A DNA stretch of 64,000 nucleotides. Source: Aliiroseovarius sp. S1123 (GTDB taxonomy: Bacteria > Pseudomonadota > Alphaproteobacteria > Rhodobacterales > Rhodobacteraceae). Of this stretch, positions 1 through 7,010 are shown in pieces. Positions within the stretch are counted from its first letter, which is position 1, and each line of letters starts with the position of its first letter. The DNA lies in contig NZ_JALKBE010000003.1 of the NCBI RefSeq assembly GCF_023015885.1, forward strand, positions 366,630-430,629. The letters run 5' to 3'. A program made the translations under genes and the position numbers. The notes under the pieces were generated by a model that saw only the letters and a program-made list of their open reading frames with translations, made no database searches and was not told the DNA's origin.

Positions 1-439
1 TGGATGCGGCGGAAATCGACACGGATCGCGCATCGCCCTTTACGATGGTTTCAGACGGCCCGGTCAGACCGCGCGGCGTCTGGTTTCCGTCGATCAGCAA
101 GTAGTCTGCCTGTTGCGACAGCCCGGCCACCGCGCGCTCCATGGCCAAATGGCTGGCACGCAGGATGTTCAGCTCGTCGATTTCTTCGACCGAGGCGTGC
201 GCGATGCAGACACAGGCCTTTTCATGGATCGCGTCCCACAGCGCTTCGCGCCGTTTTGCGGACAGCTTTTTGGAATCGTTCAGCCCTTCAGGGATGTCAT
301 CAGGATTCAGAATGACGGCGGCGGCGGTGACAGGACCGGCCAAAGGGCCGCGTCCGACCTCGTCCACTCCGGCGATATATTGAAAGCCACGGGTCATCGC
401 GGCGGCTTCGAAGCTGAAATCAGGAACAGTTTTTGTCAT
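1..439 (-). CDS. rnhB: Ribonuclease HII, N-terminal part (cut by window edge)
   Basis: RNase HII is a cytoplasmic endonuclease that cuts RNA 5' of ribonucleotides in RNA-DNA duplexes. Reading leftwards from ATG at 439, the protein has the N-terminal hallmark [14 protein letters not shown] at about residues 24-37, with the metal-binding Asp-Glu pair. The family signatures LNDSKKLS and LLIDGN follow. The frame stays open to base 1, so about 146 residues are present and the C-terminal third lies outside. The next genes on either strand are unrelated small secreted proteins, so no operon partner is visible. The family assignment is secure from the motifs. Confidence 0.95.
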   Translation of the reverse strand, partial: MTKTVPDFSFEAAAMTRGFQYIAGVDEVGRGPLAGPVTAAAVILNPDDIPEGLNDSKKLSAKRREALWDAIHEKACVCIAHASVEEIDELNILRASHLAMERAVAGLSQQADYLLIDGNQTPRGLTGPSETIVKGDARSVSISAAS

Positions 440-557
440 TCTCTTGGGGTGACTCAAACCGCTCGGCCCCGCAAGTAAAAAGGGCAGAGGCCGAAGCCTC
501 TGCCAAGTTTAGCGGCGCGTAAAGTGAAAGGGACCGCCACGCCGCTGCTCGATATGC

Positions 558-1058
558 TTAATAGTGACGTGTGGCGCGATAGCCGCGTTCGCTGAGGCAT
601 TCGGGCTGGTACCCCCGGCGCGTCACGTAAATGCCCTTGCGGCTCTTCACGACCAGGTTGCGCTTGCAGGTGCGGGGCAGGCCGCTGGCATATTTGAAGT
701 TCTTGTTCAGGCAATTGCTGCTGAACATAATTTTGCGACCGGTCTGCGTGCGGTATTCACGCAGGCAGCTTGCCGGCAACGAACGGTACTTGCTGACCCG
801 GTGTGGGCGGTGCGGGCGATCAGGATAGGTCGGCTTGTAGGGGCGCGAGACATGACCATAGGGGGTGGACGGCTCGTCATCATTCCCGGACAGCAGAACG
901 CCAAGCGTGACCAGACCCAGAAGGGCGGCGATGATGGCGGCGGTGTCGTCTCTGTCTGTGGCGTCACGTGCCTGAACAGGGGACGCGGCCAATGTGGCCG
1001 CCACGGCTGCACTGAGAATGAGCTTCATAAACGAACGGGGCATTGAATACTGGATCAT
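558..1058 (-). CDS. Secreted hypothetical protein with basic C-terminal half
   Basis: A 166-residue protein of unknown function. The N-terminus (to about residue 30) is a Sec signal peptide ending near SPVQA. A hydrophobic stretch rich in Ala, Leu and Gly follows at about residues 40-57 and could anchor it. The remainder is Arg/Lys/Tyr-rich and carries four cysteines, which suggests a disulfide-bonded periplasmic domain. The start at 1058 is backed by AGGAGGG four bases upstream. It is divergent from another small secreted protein at 1223. I recognise no enzymatic motif, and a periplasmic location is inferred from the leader. Confidence 0.7.
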   Translation of the reverse strand: MIQYSMPRSFMKLILSAAVAATLAASPVQARDATDRDDTAAIIAALLGLVTLGVLLSGNDDEPSTPYGHVSRPYKPTYPDRPHRPHRVSKYRSLPASCLREYRTQTGRKIMFSSNCLNKNFKYASGLPRTCKRNLVVKSRKGIYVTRRGYQPECLSERGYRATRHY

Positions 1059-1222
1059 CGGACCCTCCTGTCTGTTGGATCGGCGCGGCAGGCGCTTGTC
1101 ATGCCCCCAACATGCGGATCCCCCTTAAAGACAGGCAATAACGGGGCGGTGTTATCCCCTATCATGGCGTTCAGGCGGGGTTTGTTATTGAATAACCAGC
1201 GCCTGCACAGCATGGTCAGGGC

Positions 1223-1510
1223 ATGATGAAAAAAACAGCACTCACTCTTATCCTTGTCGCAATGGCATCGACGGCTCAGGCCGCGTGCTATGCCGACTAC
1301 AAGGCCAAACGGGATAACCCGCTAAAGCTCCACTATGGTGTGATCGAGCTGCCCGATGACGCTTGCGACAATCGCAAAGCCGCGCGTCGGCAGATAAGTG
1401 ACCGGTTGGAGGCCAATGGCTGGTCTCTGCTGAAGGTCCAATCCATATTCGACGCTACGGGCCTTGAGGAAAGGAAAGACAGTGCCGGAAAATTCTTCCT
1501 TCGCTACTGA
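1223..1510 (+). CDS. Small secreted protein of unknown function
   Basis: A 95-residue protein with a clear signal peptide (MMKK, then hydrophobic residues, cleavage near AQA-AC at about residue 20). The mature part is about 75 residues with two cysteines (CYADY and DDACDN), probably one disulfide. Start choice between the two adjacent ATGs at 1223 and 1226 is uncertain because no strong ribosome site is visible. The 3' end overlaps the next gene by 29 bases, so the two are probably co-transcribed. No family is recognised. Confidence 0.65.
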   Translation: MMKKTALTLILVAMASTAQAACYADYKAKRDNPLKLHYGVIELPDDACDNRKAARRQISDRLEANGWSLLKVQSIFDATGLEERKDSAGKFFLRY

Positions 1511-2186
1511 TGCGCTGAAGCGCTCGAATCGGGTGGTTGTCATCGGGATCGCGGCGATTGTCGTGATTCTTCTGCTGGCGGCCGTGTTTCTGTTCATGAC
1601 CTTGCCGGATGCCAACGCTTTTAACGCGCGGGTTGAACAGATATTTGTAGAGAATGACGGGCTGAACTCGGGTGCGGAAATCAAGTTGCTTGAAATTCTG
1701 GCTCAGTCAGGCACGTCTTTTGCCGATACGCTGACCAGCTATCGCATGGTGATTTTCGTGTTGCTGATTTTTGCCACCGCACTTTTGGTGGCGGCGCTTG
1801 TGTTCCTTCTGACCATTGTCGGCCTGAACCGCCGCATGAGCGAGATCGAGCGCGCGGGCATTCAGGTGAATTCGCTTCTGATCAGCCGCGAGGAACGCAC
1901 CGTGTACCTGAACAACATGGAGTTCTCGCTGACCGAAGCGGCGATTGAAACCCTGTCTGCATTGGCCGAAGCGCGTATGGACGAGGATGTTTTGTCTGGC
2001 TCGCAGCTTGAGGGGCTGATCTCGGGCCGTGACCCGTCCGAATGCGACGAGGCCGCCGGAGCCACCCGCATCAAGCGTCTGCGCGACGCGCTGGGCAACC
2101 AGCTGATGAGCGAGCTTTTGGTGAAAACCATCGCCCGTCGCGGCTATATGCTGTCTATTGATAAAGACGTTATTCGGATGATCTGA
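1482..2186 (+). CDS. Membrane-anchored winged-helix (OmpR/ToxR-type) protein
   Basis: About 234 residues. Two hydrophobic segments lie near residues 19-42 and 86-113 and bracket a periplasm-sized loop. The C-terminal 105 residues look like an OmpR/PhoB-type winged helix: VYLNNMEFSLTEAAIETL resembles the beta-strand/first-helix start, TRIKRLRDALG the recognition helix, and RRGYML the wing. ToxR/CadC proteins carry this domain N-terminally, whereas here it follows the membrane part. The GTG start at 1482 is preferred over TTG at 1464 because GAGGAAAGG lies just upstream of it. The gene overlaps the preceding small secreted gene. A role as a membrane-bound transcription regulator is inferred. 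Confidence 0.6.
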   Translation: MPENSSFATDALKRSNRVVVIGIAAIVVILLLAAVFLFMTLPDANAFNARVEQIFVENDGLNSGAEIKLLEILAQSGTSFADTLTSYRMVIFVLLIFATALLVAALVFLLTIVGLNRRMSEIERAGIQVNSLLISREERTVYLNNMEFSLTEAAIETLSALAEARMDEDVLSGSQLEGLISGRDPSECDEAAGATRIKRLRDALGNQLMSELLVKTIARRGYMLSIDKDVIRMI

Positions 2187-2231
2187 CACGTGCGGATCGC
2201 GCGTTAGGACGCTCATTTCACATAAAACACC

Positions 2232-2265
2232 AAGCAGGTCGGTCCATATCGGTGCAGACCTGCTT
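2232..2265 (+). terminator. Hairpin after the winged-helix gene
   Basis: A perfect 9-bp stem (AAGCAGGTC with GACCTGCTT) and a 16-nt loop, about 45 bases past the stop at 2186. Only a weak T-rich tail follows, so termination is plausible but not certain. Confidence 0.45.
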
Positions 2266-2422
2266 TGCTTCGGTGGGTCAATCGGCCCCTCAATTGAGGC
2301 GAGAATGTGGCCCAAAGACGGCGGAAAATTGGACTTCCGGGCTGATCTTGAGTAAACTGAGCGGCGCAACCAGACATTAGTACCCGCGTGGTTGGGCGGA
2401 AAATTTATTAGGAGGGGGAATT

Positions 2423-2794
2423 ATGAATTCAAAGATTCCTGGACTTTTTGCAGCGCTTTTGGCCGCTGTTCTGATGATGCCAGCAACTCAAGCCACAGCC
2501 GAAACGGGCTGCACGACCAGCTGCGACGGCAGTGGTGGTACCGGCGATGGCAGTGGCGGCGGCACTGGTGATGGTACTGGTGGCGGCGATGATGGAACCG
2601 GTGGCGGCACCCCTGATGGTGGCGGCGGCGGTGATGACGGAACCGGCGGCGGTACACCTGATGGCGGCGGCGGCGGAGACGGCGGCAATGGCGGCAACGG
2701 CGGCGGCAAAGGTTCGAAAGCCAATAACGGCTTCGGCAATGGCGGCGGCGATGGCGTACCCGGTAAGTCGAACAAGAACGACAACGGTCGCTAA
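2423..2794 (+). CDS. Secreted glycine-rich repeat protein
   Basis: A 123-residue protein with a signal peptide (to about residue 26, cleavage near TAETG). A CTTSC pair follows, then a low-complexity Gly/Asp/Thr domain. Within it a 15-residue unit beginning DDGTGGGTPD is repeated twice in tandem, and the tail is richer in Lys and Asn. The ribosome site AGGAGGGGG just before ATG 2423 makes the start firm. The Asp-Gly richness recalls extracellular or calcium-binding low-complexity proteins, but no RTX nonapeptide is present and the function is unknown. A terminator follows at 2842. Confidence 0.7.
   Translation: MNSKIPGLFAALLAAVLMMPATQATAETGCTTSCDGSGGTGDGSGGGTGDGTGGGDDGTGGGTPDGGGGGDDGTGGGTPDGGGGGDGGNGGNGGGKGSKANNGFGNGGGDGVPGKSNKNDNGR
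2588..2677 (+). repeat. Two tandem copies of a 45-bp coding repeat
   Basis: Units at 2588-2632 and 2633-2677 encode the same 15 residues (DDGTGGGTPDGGGGG) with silent differences, inside the glycine-rich secreted protein. Shorter GGC-rich imperfect repeats continue on both sides. Confidence 0.8.
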
Positions 2795-2841
2795 TATCCA
2801 AGGCCATGACCTATGGGTCAAGCCAAGCAAGCTAAAAAGCG

Positions 2842-2882
2842 TAGCCCGGCAGAAGGAAGACTTGTGCCGGGCTATTTCGTTT
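2842..2882 (+). terminator. Intrinsic terminator after the glycine-rich gene
   Basis: A perfect 10-bp stem (TAGCCCGGCA with TGCCGGGCTA, loop of 13) is followed by TTTCGTTT. It lies 50 bases past the stop at 2794 and just before the convergent DUF2125 gene ends. Confidence 0.8.
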
Positions 2883-2903
2883 CAATGGATGTAGGCGCGA
2901 AGC

Positions 2904-4451
2904 TTACTGAAGCTGCATCCCGTTGGCGAAGACCGATCCGTCGGGGGTGACTTCAAGCGTGGTGATACGGGCATCGTCTCCGTTCGCGGCATCGGCAGCC
3001 GAGAACATTTCCAGCATCATCATCGACCCTGTAATCTGCTCTGCCGGAATGCCCATCTGAACCAGCTTCTGCGACAGGGCGGTCAGCCCCTTGGCGCGCA
3101 GGGTCAGCTTGCCTTCGGGACGCGGCAGGCCGTCGAAAGTCTCGAGGTCTGTGGCGTCAAAGGTAAAGGCACCTTCGCCGGTGACCTCGGCCCCAACGGC
3201 CGACAGGCGCAGCGCGTTCAGCGTCGCGCTGCCCGGCTCGACCGGCAGCATGTCACCCAGCGCCTCGAGATTGGCTTCAAGGTTGGCGAAGTCCAGCCAC
3301 TCGACATTGTGCTTCAGCGTGCCGGTCAGATCGATGGTCAGGTGGATCGGATCGCGCGGCAGGGCACCCATCGGGTCACCCATCTCCCAGACCATATCGT
3401 CCAGCGTCAGTCCGTTCAGGTCGAGGTTGAACGCAACGGGGCCAAAGCTGTCATCCGCCAGAAGTGGCGCTTGCATGGTGGCCGACATCGACGCAATGTT
3501 TCCGCCCAGCGGCAGACCCGGCATCATCGGCATTTCCATCTGAAGACGGAAATCTTCAGCCGGACCCGAGATCGTGATGCCGCTTGCATCCAGCTTCATC
3601 GAGGAATCATAGGACTTGGCCGAAGACGACTGCGCCATCATCAGCGTATCCCCCTGCGAGGTCACCTGTTCGGTGCTGTAATCGGTCATGCGGGTGGTCA
3701 TGTCCATCACCAGCCCGTCGCGCAACGCCTTGGCAAGGTTGGTAAAGTCGATCCCGGCGGACGGGCTCACCATGCGCATTTCGCCCTCGATACGGCCCGA
3801 TTTCATGACCGACGCCGCCGTGATCGGACCGGTATCGTCGACCATCATCGACTGGTTGAATGTGATGTTCTGTTCGTCCGCAGCGAAGGTCATGTCCGAG
3901 GTCGTCATCTCGCCCGATTTGGTCACCGACTGACCCACAAGGCCAAGATACGTGCCGTTCATCGAGAAGCCCGTGATCTCTTCCGGCGCGCCATCAAGCT
4001 CGACCGCGATATCCAACCGGGCGGCTTTCTGGTCAAAGGTGATCTCTTCCGGGCTGCCCGAGAAGATGTTGGTGAACCCTTGGTGGGTCATCGTCATCGC
4101 GCCGCCGAAGCTTTCCCCATCCGTGCCGGAATAGGTCAACGTATACGTGCTGTTTTCGGGCACGATCATCTCGACCCGGCCATCCCCCATATCGATCAGA
4201 TCAAACGCGCCCAGATCTACGCTTACCGATCCCATATCAAACGGCAGCATCATGTCGAAAGTCACGTTCTGCAGCGCAAGGCCGTCACCGCGCGCCGAAG
4301 TCTCTGCGCTGAGCGCGCCACCGAAAACGGTCGAGCTTTGCTGAAGATGCGTCCAAACATCACTGGTAGAGAGGTCTGCGAATGCAGAACCGGGCAGGAA
4401 GGTTGCGCCAAAAAAAGCGGCGCAGGTCAGCCGGGTGGCAAGAGTTTGCAT
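2904..4451 (-). CDS. DUF2125 family exported protein
   Basis: A protein of about 515 residues with a signal peptide (MQTLATRL, then a hydrophobic core, cleavage near SAFA). The mature part is all-beta-looking and rich in alternating hydrophobics, Met, Thr and Asp, typical of DUF2125 proteins that I know mainly from Rhodobacterales. Its function is not established; the size and beta character would suit a periplasmic or envelope role. ATG 4451 is preferred over 4481 because AAGGA precedes it by about 9 bases and it begins a proper signal peptide. It is monocistronic between a terminator and a LysR gene. Confidence 0.7.
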   Translation of the reverse strand: MQTLATRLTCAAFFGATFLPGSAFADLSTSDVWTHLQQSSTVFGGALSAETSARGDGLALQNVTFDMMLPFDMGSVSVDLGAFDLIDMGDGRVEMIVPENSTYTLTYSGTDGESFGGAMTMTHQGFTNIFSGSPEEITFDQKAARLDIAVELDGAPEEITGFSMNGTYLGLVGQSVTKSGEMTTSDMTFAADEQNITFNQSMMVDDTGPITAASVMKSGRIEGEMRMVSPSAGIDFTNLAKALRDGLVMDMTTRMTDYSTEQVTSQGDTLMMAQSSSAKSYDSSMKLDASGITISGPAEDFRLQMEMPMMPGLPLGGNIASMSATMQAPLLADDSFGPVAFNLDLNGLTLDDMVWEMGDPMGALPRDPIHLTIDLTGTLKHNVEWLDFANLEANLEALGDMLPVEPGSATLNALRLSAVGAEVTGEGAFTFDATDLETFDGLPRPEGKLTLRAKGLTALSQKLVQMGIPAEQITGSMMMLEMFSAADAANGDDARITTLEVTPDGSVFANGMQLQ

Positions 4452-4573
4452 GTGCGATAATCCTTTGCACTCAAAGTTCAATTGGCGCGAAGGTATGTCA
4501 GTGATTTTGGGGTTACAACACCTTTCAGGGTATTGACCGAAGCAGATTCAATGCATCCGGGCGGTCCGCTGGT

Positions 4574-5461
4574 CTATTGCACAGTGTCCAGCAAAACATC
4601 CTTGATCAGCGCCAGTTGATCCGAGCGGGCCATCTTGGGTGACAGGTGTAAGACTAGCTTTCGCGGAAGGTCAACAATGCCTGCGAAGGGGCGCACCAGC
4701 TCGCCGCTGTCCAGAAAACGCTGCACCAAGGCTTCGTGCGCCATCAGAACGCCGCCGCCGTGCCGCGCTTCCTCCAGCGCGACGGCGAACAGCGAATGCT
4801 CTGTCCCGCCAGAGGCGATGCCGCCAAGATCGGTCTGCGCGGACAGCCAGTGCTCCCAATCGTTGGACCATGTGCTGTCGCGAAGTAGTGTTTCGTTGCG
4901 CAGGTCTTCAAGGCGGGTCAGGCGCGCGGCTACGTCCGGGGTGCAAATCGGGAAGATGCGATCCCGCAGCACTTCGATATCGTTTGGCCCCAAGGGGTCC
5001 GAGGTGAAAAACAGCGACATATCAATGGGTTCGCGCACCAGATTCGGCGGCTCTTCCAGGGCGATGACGGATACCTGCAAATCCGGGGCGATCTGGCGCA
5101 GCTTTCCCAAACGGGCGGGTAACCAGTACTGCGCCAAAGACGGCAGCGTCGCCAGTTTGATCTTGTTGGGTGCGACCTGCTCGCGCAGCGCATGGACGGC
5201 GAGGCCCAGTTGGTCAAAGGCGCGGGTGAACTCGGGCACCAGCGTTTCGGCCATCGGAGTCAGCGCAACGCCACGGGCGCTGCGGACGAACAGCGGGGTC
5301 TCTGCCCAGGCTTCCAACGTCTTGATGTGCTGGGTGATCGCGCCGGGCGTGACCGACAGCTCCTCTGCCGCTGCCGAGAAACTGCCCAAACGCGCCGCGG
5401 CCTCGAACGCGCGCAGGGCGTTCAGATGTGGGCCTTTCGGACGGGGTGGCGAGACGGGCAT
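4574..5461 (-). CDS. LysR-family regulator, GcvA-like
   Basis: A 295-residue LTTR. The N-terminal winged helix covers about residues 12-70, with the typical LNALRAFEAAARLGSFSAAA and TPGAITQHIKTLE segments. The effector-binding domain follows from about residue 95. The opening PLNALRAFEAAAR-type sequence is characteristic of the GcvA branch, which in E. coli controls glycine cleavage. It is divergent from the SHMT-like gene at 5581 with a 119-base shared promoter region, so that gene is the most likely target. The inducer is unknown. Confidence 0.85.
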   Translation of the reverse strand: MPVSPPRPKGPHLNALRAFEAAARLGSFSAAAEELSVTPGAITQHIKTLEAWAETPLFVRSARGVALTPMAETLVPEFTRAFDQLGLAVHALREQVAPNKIKLATLPSLAQYWLPARLGKLRQIAPDLQVSVIALEEPPNLVREPIDMSLFFTSDPLGPNDIEVLRDRIFPICTPDVAARLTRLEDLRNETLLRDSTWSNDWEHWLSAQTDLGGIASGGTEHSLFAVALEEARHGGGVLMAHEALVQRFLDSGELVRPFAGIVDLPRKLVLHLSPKMARSDQLALIKDVLLDTVQ

Positions 5462-5580
5462 GGCGCGCTTTCAGTTAGATTGAGTTTTTCTACACCAAAA
5501 TAATAGCAATACTGATTTGCGCGATCCAGCCCCTCTGCTTGATCCTGAATGCGACACCTCTTCAGGAAAGCGAGGACGCT

Positions 5581-6855
5581 ATGACTTTTCAATTCAATAC
5601 GCCGGTCGCCCAAACCGATCCACTGATTGCGGATGCGCTGAACAATGAAAAGCAACGTCAGCAGGATCAGATCGAGCTGATCGCGTCCGAAAACATCGTC
5701 AGCCGCGCGGTGTTGGACGTTCTGGGGCACGAGATGACGAACAAAACGCTGGAAGGCTATCCCGGCAATCGCTTCCACGGAGGCGGTCGTTTCGTGGACG
5801 TGGTCGAGCAAGCCGCGATTGACCGGGCAAAGGCTCTATTCCGCTGCATTTACGCCAACGTGCAGCCCCATTCCGGCTCGCAGGCCAATCTGGCCGTGTT
5901 CTTTTTGCTGCTGAAACCCGGCGACAAGGTTTTGTCTTTGGATCTGGCTGCTGGGGGGCATCTATCGCACGGGCTGAAAGCCAACCTCTCCGGCCGCTGG
6001 TTCGAGCCGCACCATTATGGGGTCGATCCGGAAACCGAGGTGATCAATTATGATGAACTGGAACAACAGGCCATGTCGCTGAAACCAAAGCTGTTGATCG
6101 CCGGCGGATCAGCCTATCCGCGAGAGATTGATTTCGAGCGCATGGGCCAGATCGCCAAGAAAGTGGGCGCGTGGTTCCACGTGGACATGGCGCATATTGC
6201 GGGGTTGGTCGCGGGTGAGGCGCATCCCTCACCGTTCCCGCACGCGGATATCGTCACCTGCACCACCACCAAAACCCTGCGCGGCCCGCGTGGGGGACTG
6301 ATCCTAACCAACAACGAGGACTGGTTTAAGCGCCTGCAATCCGCCGTATTCCCCGGCGTTCAGGGCTCGATCCACACGCAGGTTCTGGCGGCGAAAGCGG
6401 TCTGCTTGGGTGAGGCGATGACCGACGAGTTCAAAGCCTATGCGCATCAAGTCAAGGGCAACGCCGCCACCTTGGCCAGCACGCTGGCTGCGCGCGGAAT
6501 TCGCATCGTTTCTGGTGGAACAGACACACATATTGTGCTTTTGGACCTCAGCGGGACGGGTCTGACCGGCAAACGTGCCGAGGTGGTTCTGGAGCGTGCC
6601 AACATCACCGCCAACAAGAATGCGATCCCCAATGACAGCCCCCGCCCGCCCGAATGGGTCGGCCTGCGCCTTGGGGCAAGTGCTGCCACCACGCGCGGCA
6701 TGAAAGAGGCCGAGTTCGCCCAGTTGGGCGAGATCATCGCAGATTTGATTGACGTCGAGGCTGCCGGGGATGACGCCGCCCGTGATGCGGCTTTGTCCAC
6801 GGCTGCGGGCAAGGTGGCCGGACTCTGCACTGCCTTCCCCGCCTATTCCGGCTGA
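5581..6855 (+). CDS. Serine hydroxymethyltransferase-like PLP enzyme (atypical)
   Basis: A 424-residue member of the SHMT fold, the normal length. Conserved elements include QQDQIELIASENIVSRAVLD near the start, VQPHSGSQAN, the Asp-Met-Ala-His PLP region (HVDMAHIAGLVAG), and the Schiff-base lysine in TTTKTLRGPRGG. Several residues normally invariant in GlyA differ: the His before the PLP lysine is Thr, the Tyr pair in RYYGG is Phe-His, and the Tyr in NKYAEGYPG is Thr. The reaction may therefore be SHMT, an aldol cleavage, or something related. ATG 5581 follows AAGCGAGGA. It is divergent from a GcvA-like LysR and followed by a strong terminator and a DMGDH-like gene. Confidence 0.8.
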   Translation: MTFQFNTPVAQTDPLIADALNNEKQRQQDQIELIASENIVSRAVLDVLGHEMTNKTLEGYPGNRFHGGGRFVDVVEQAAIDRAKALFRCIYANVQPHSGSQANLAVFFLLLKPGDKVLSLDLAAGGHLSHGLKANLSGRWFEPHHYGVDPETEVINYDELEQQAMSLKPKLLIAGGSAYPREIDFERMGQIAKKVGAWFHVDMAHIAGLVAGEAHPSPFPHADIVTCTTTKTLRGPRGGLILTNNEDWFKRLQSAVFPGVQGSIHTQVLAAKAVCLGEAMTDEFKAYAHQVKGNAATLASTLAARGIRIVSGGTDTHIVLLDLSGTGLTGKRAEVVLERANITANKNAIPNDSPRPPEWVGLRLGASAATTRGMKEAEFAQLGEIIADLIDVEAAGDDAARDAALSTAAGKVAGLCTAFPAYSG

Positions 6856-6881
6856 TGCGAGCCCTTTGCCGACTTGCCGTG

Positions 6882-6908
6882 CCCCGCCTGTGAAATCAGG
6901 CGGGGTTT
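6882..6908 (+). terminator. Intrinsic terminator after the SHMT-like gene
   Basis: A perfect 9-bp GC stem (CCCCGCCTG with CAGGCGGGG, 6-nt loop) followed by TTT, 26 bases past the stop. The DMGDH-like gene downstream therefore probably has its own promoter between 6910 and 7010. Confidence 0.85.
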
Positions 6909-7010
6909 CCGCGTTATCTGACCGACGCGCAGGTGTCGTTTTCAGAGAAGTCAGAGGGTGATTTGCCACTAGAGTGATTCGTAACAGGAATGCTGAACCG
7001 GAGGGATCCC

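Noticed and set aside
6856..7010. Glycine riboswitch before the DMGDH-like gene
   Set aside because: I looked for the tandem glycine aptamer signatures and found only the terminator of the upstream gene.
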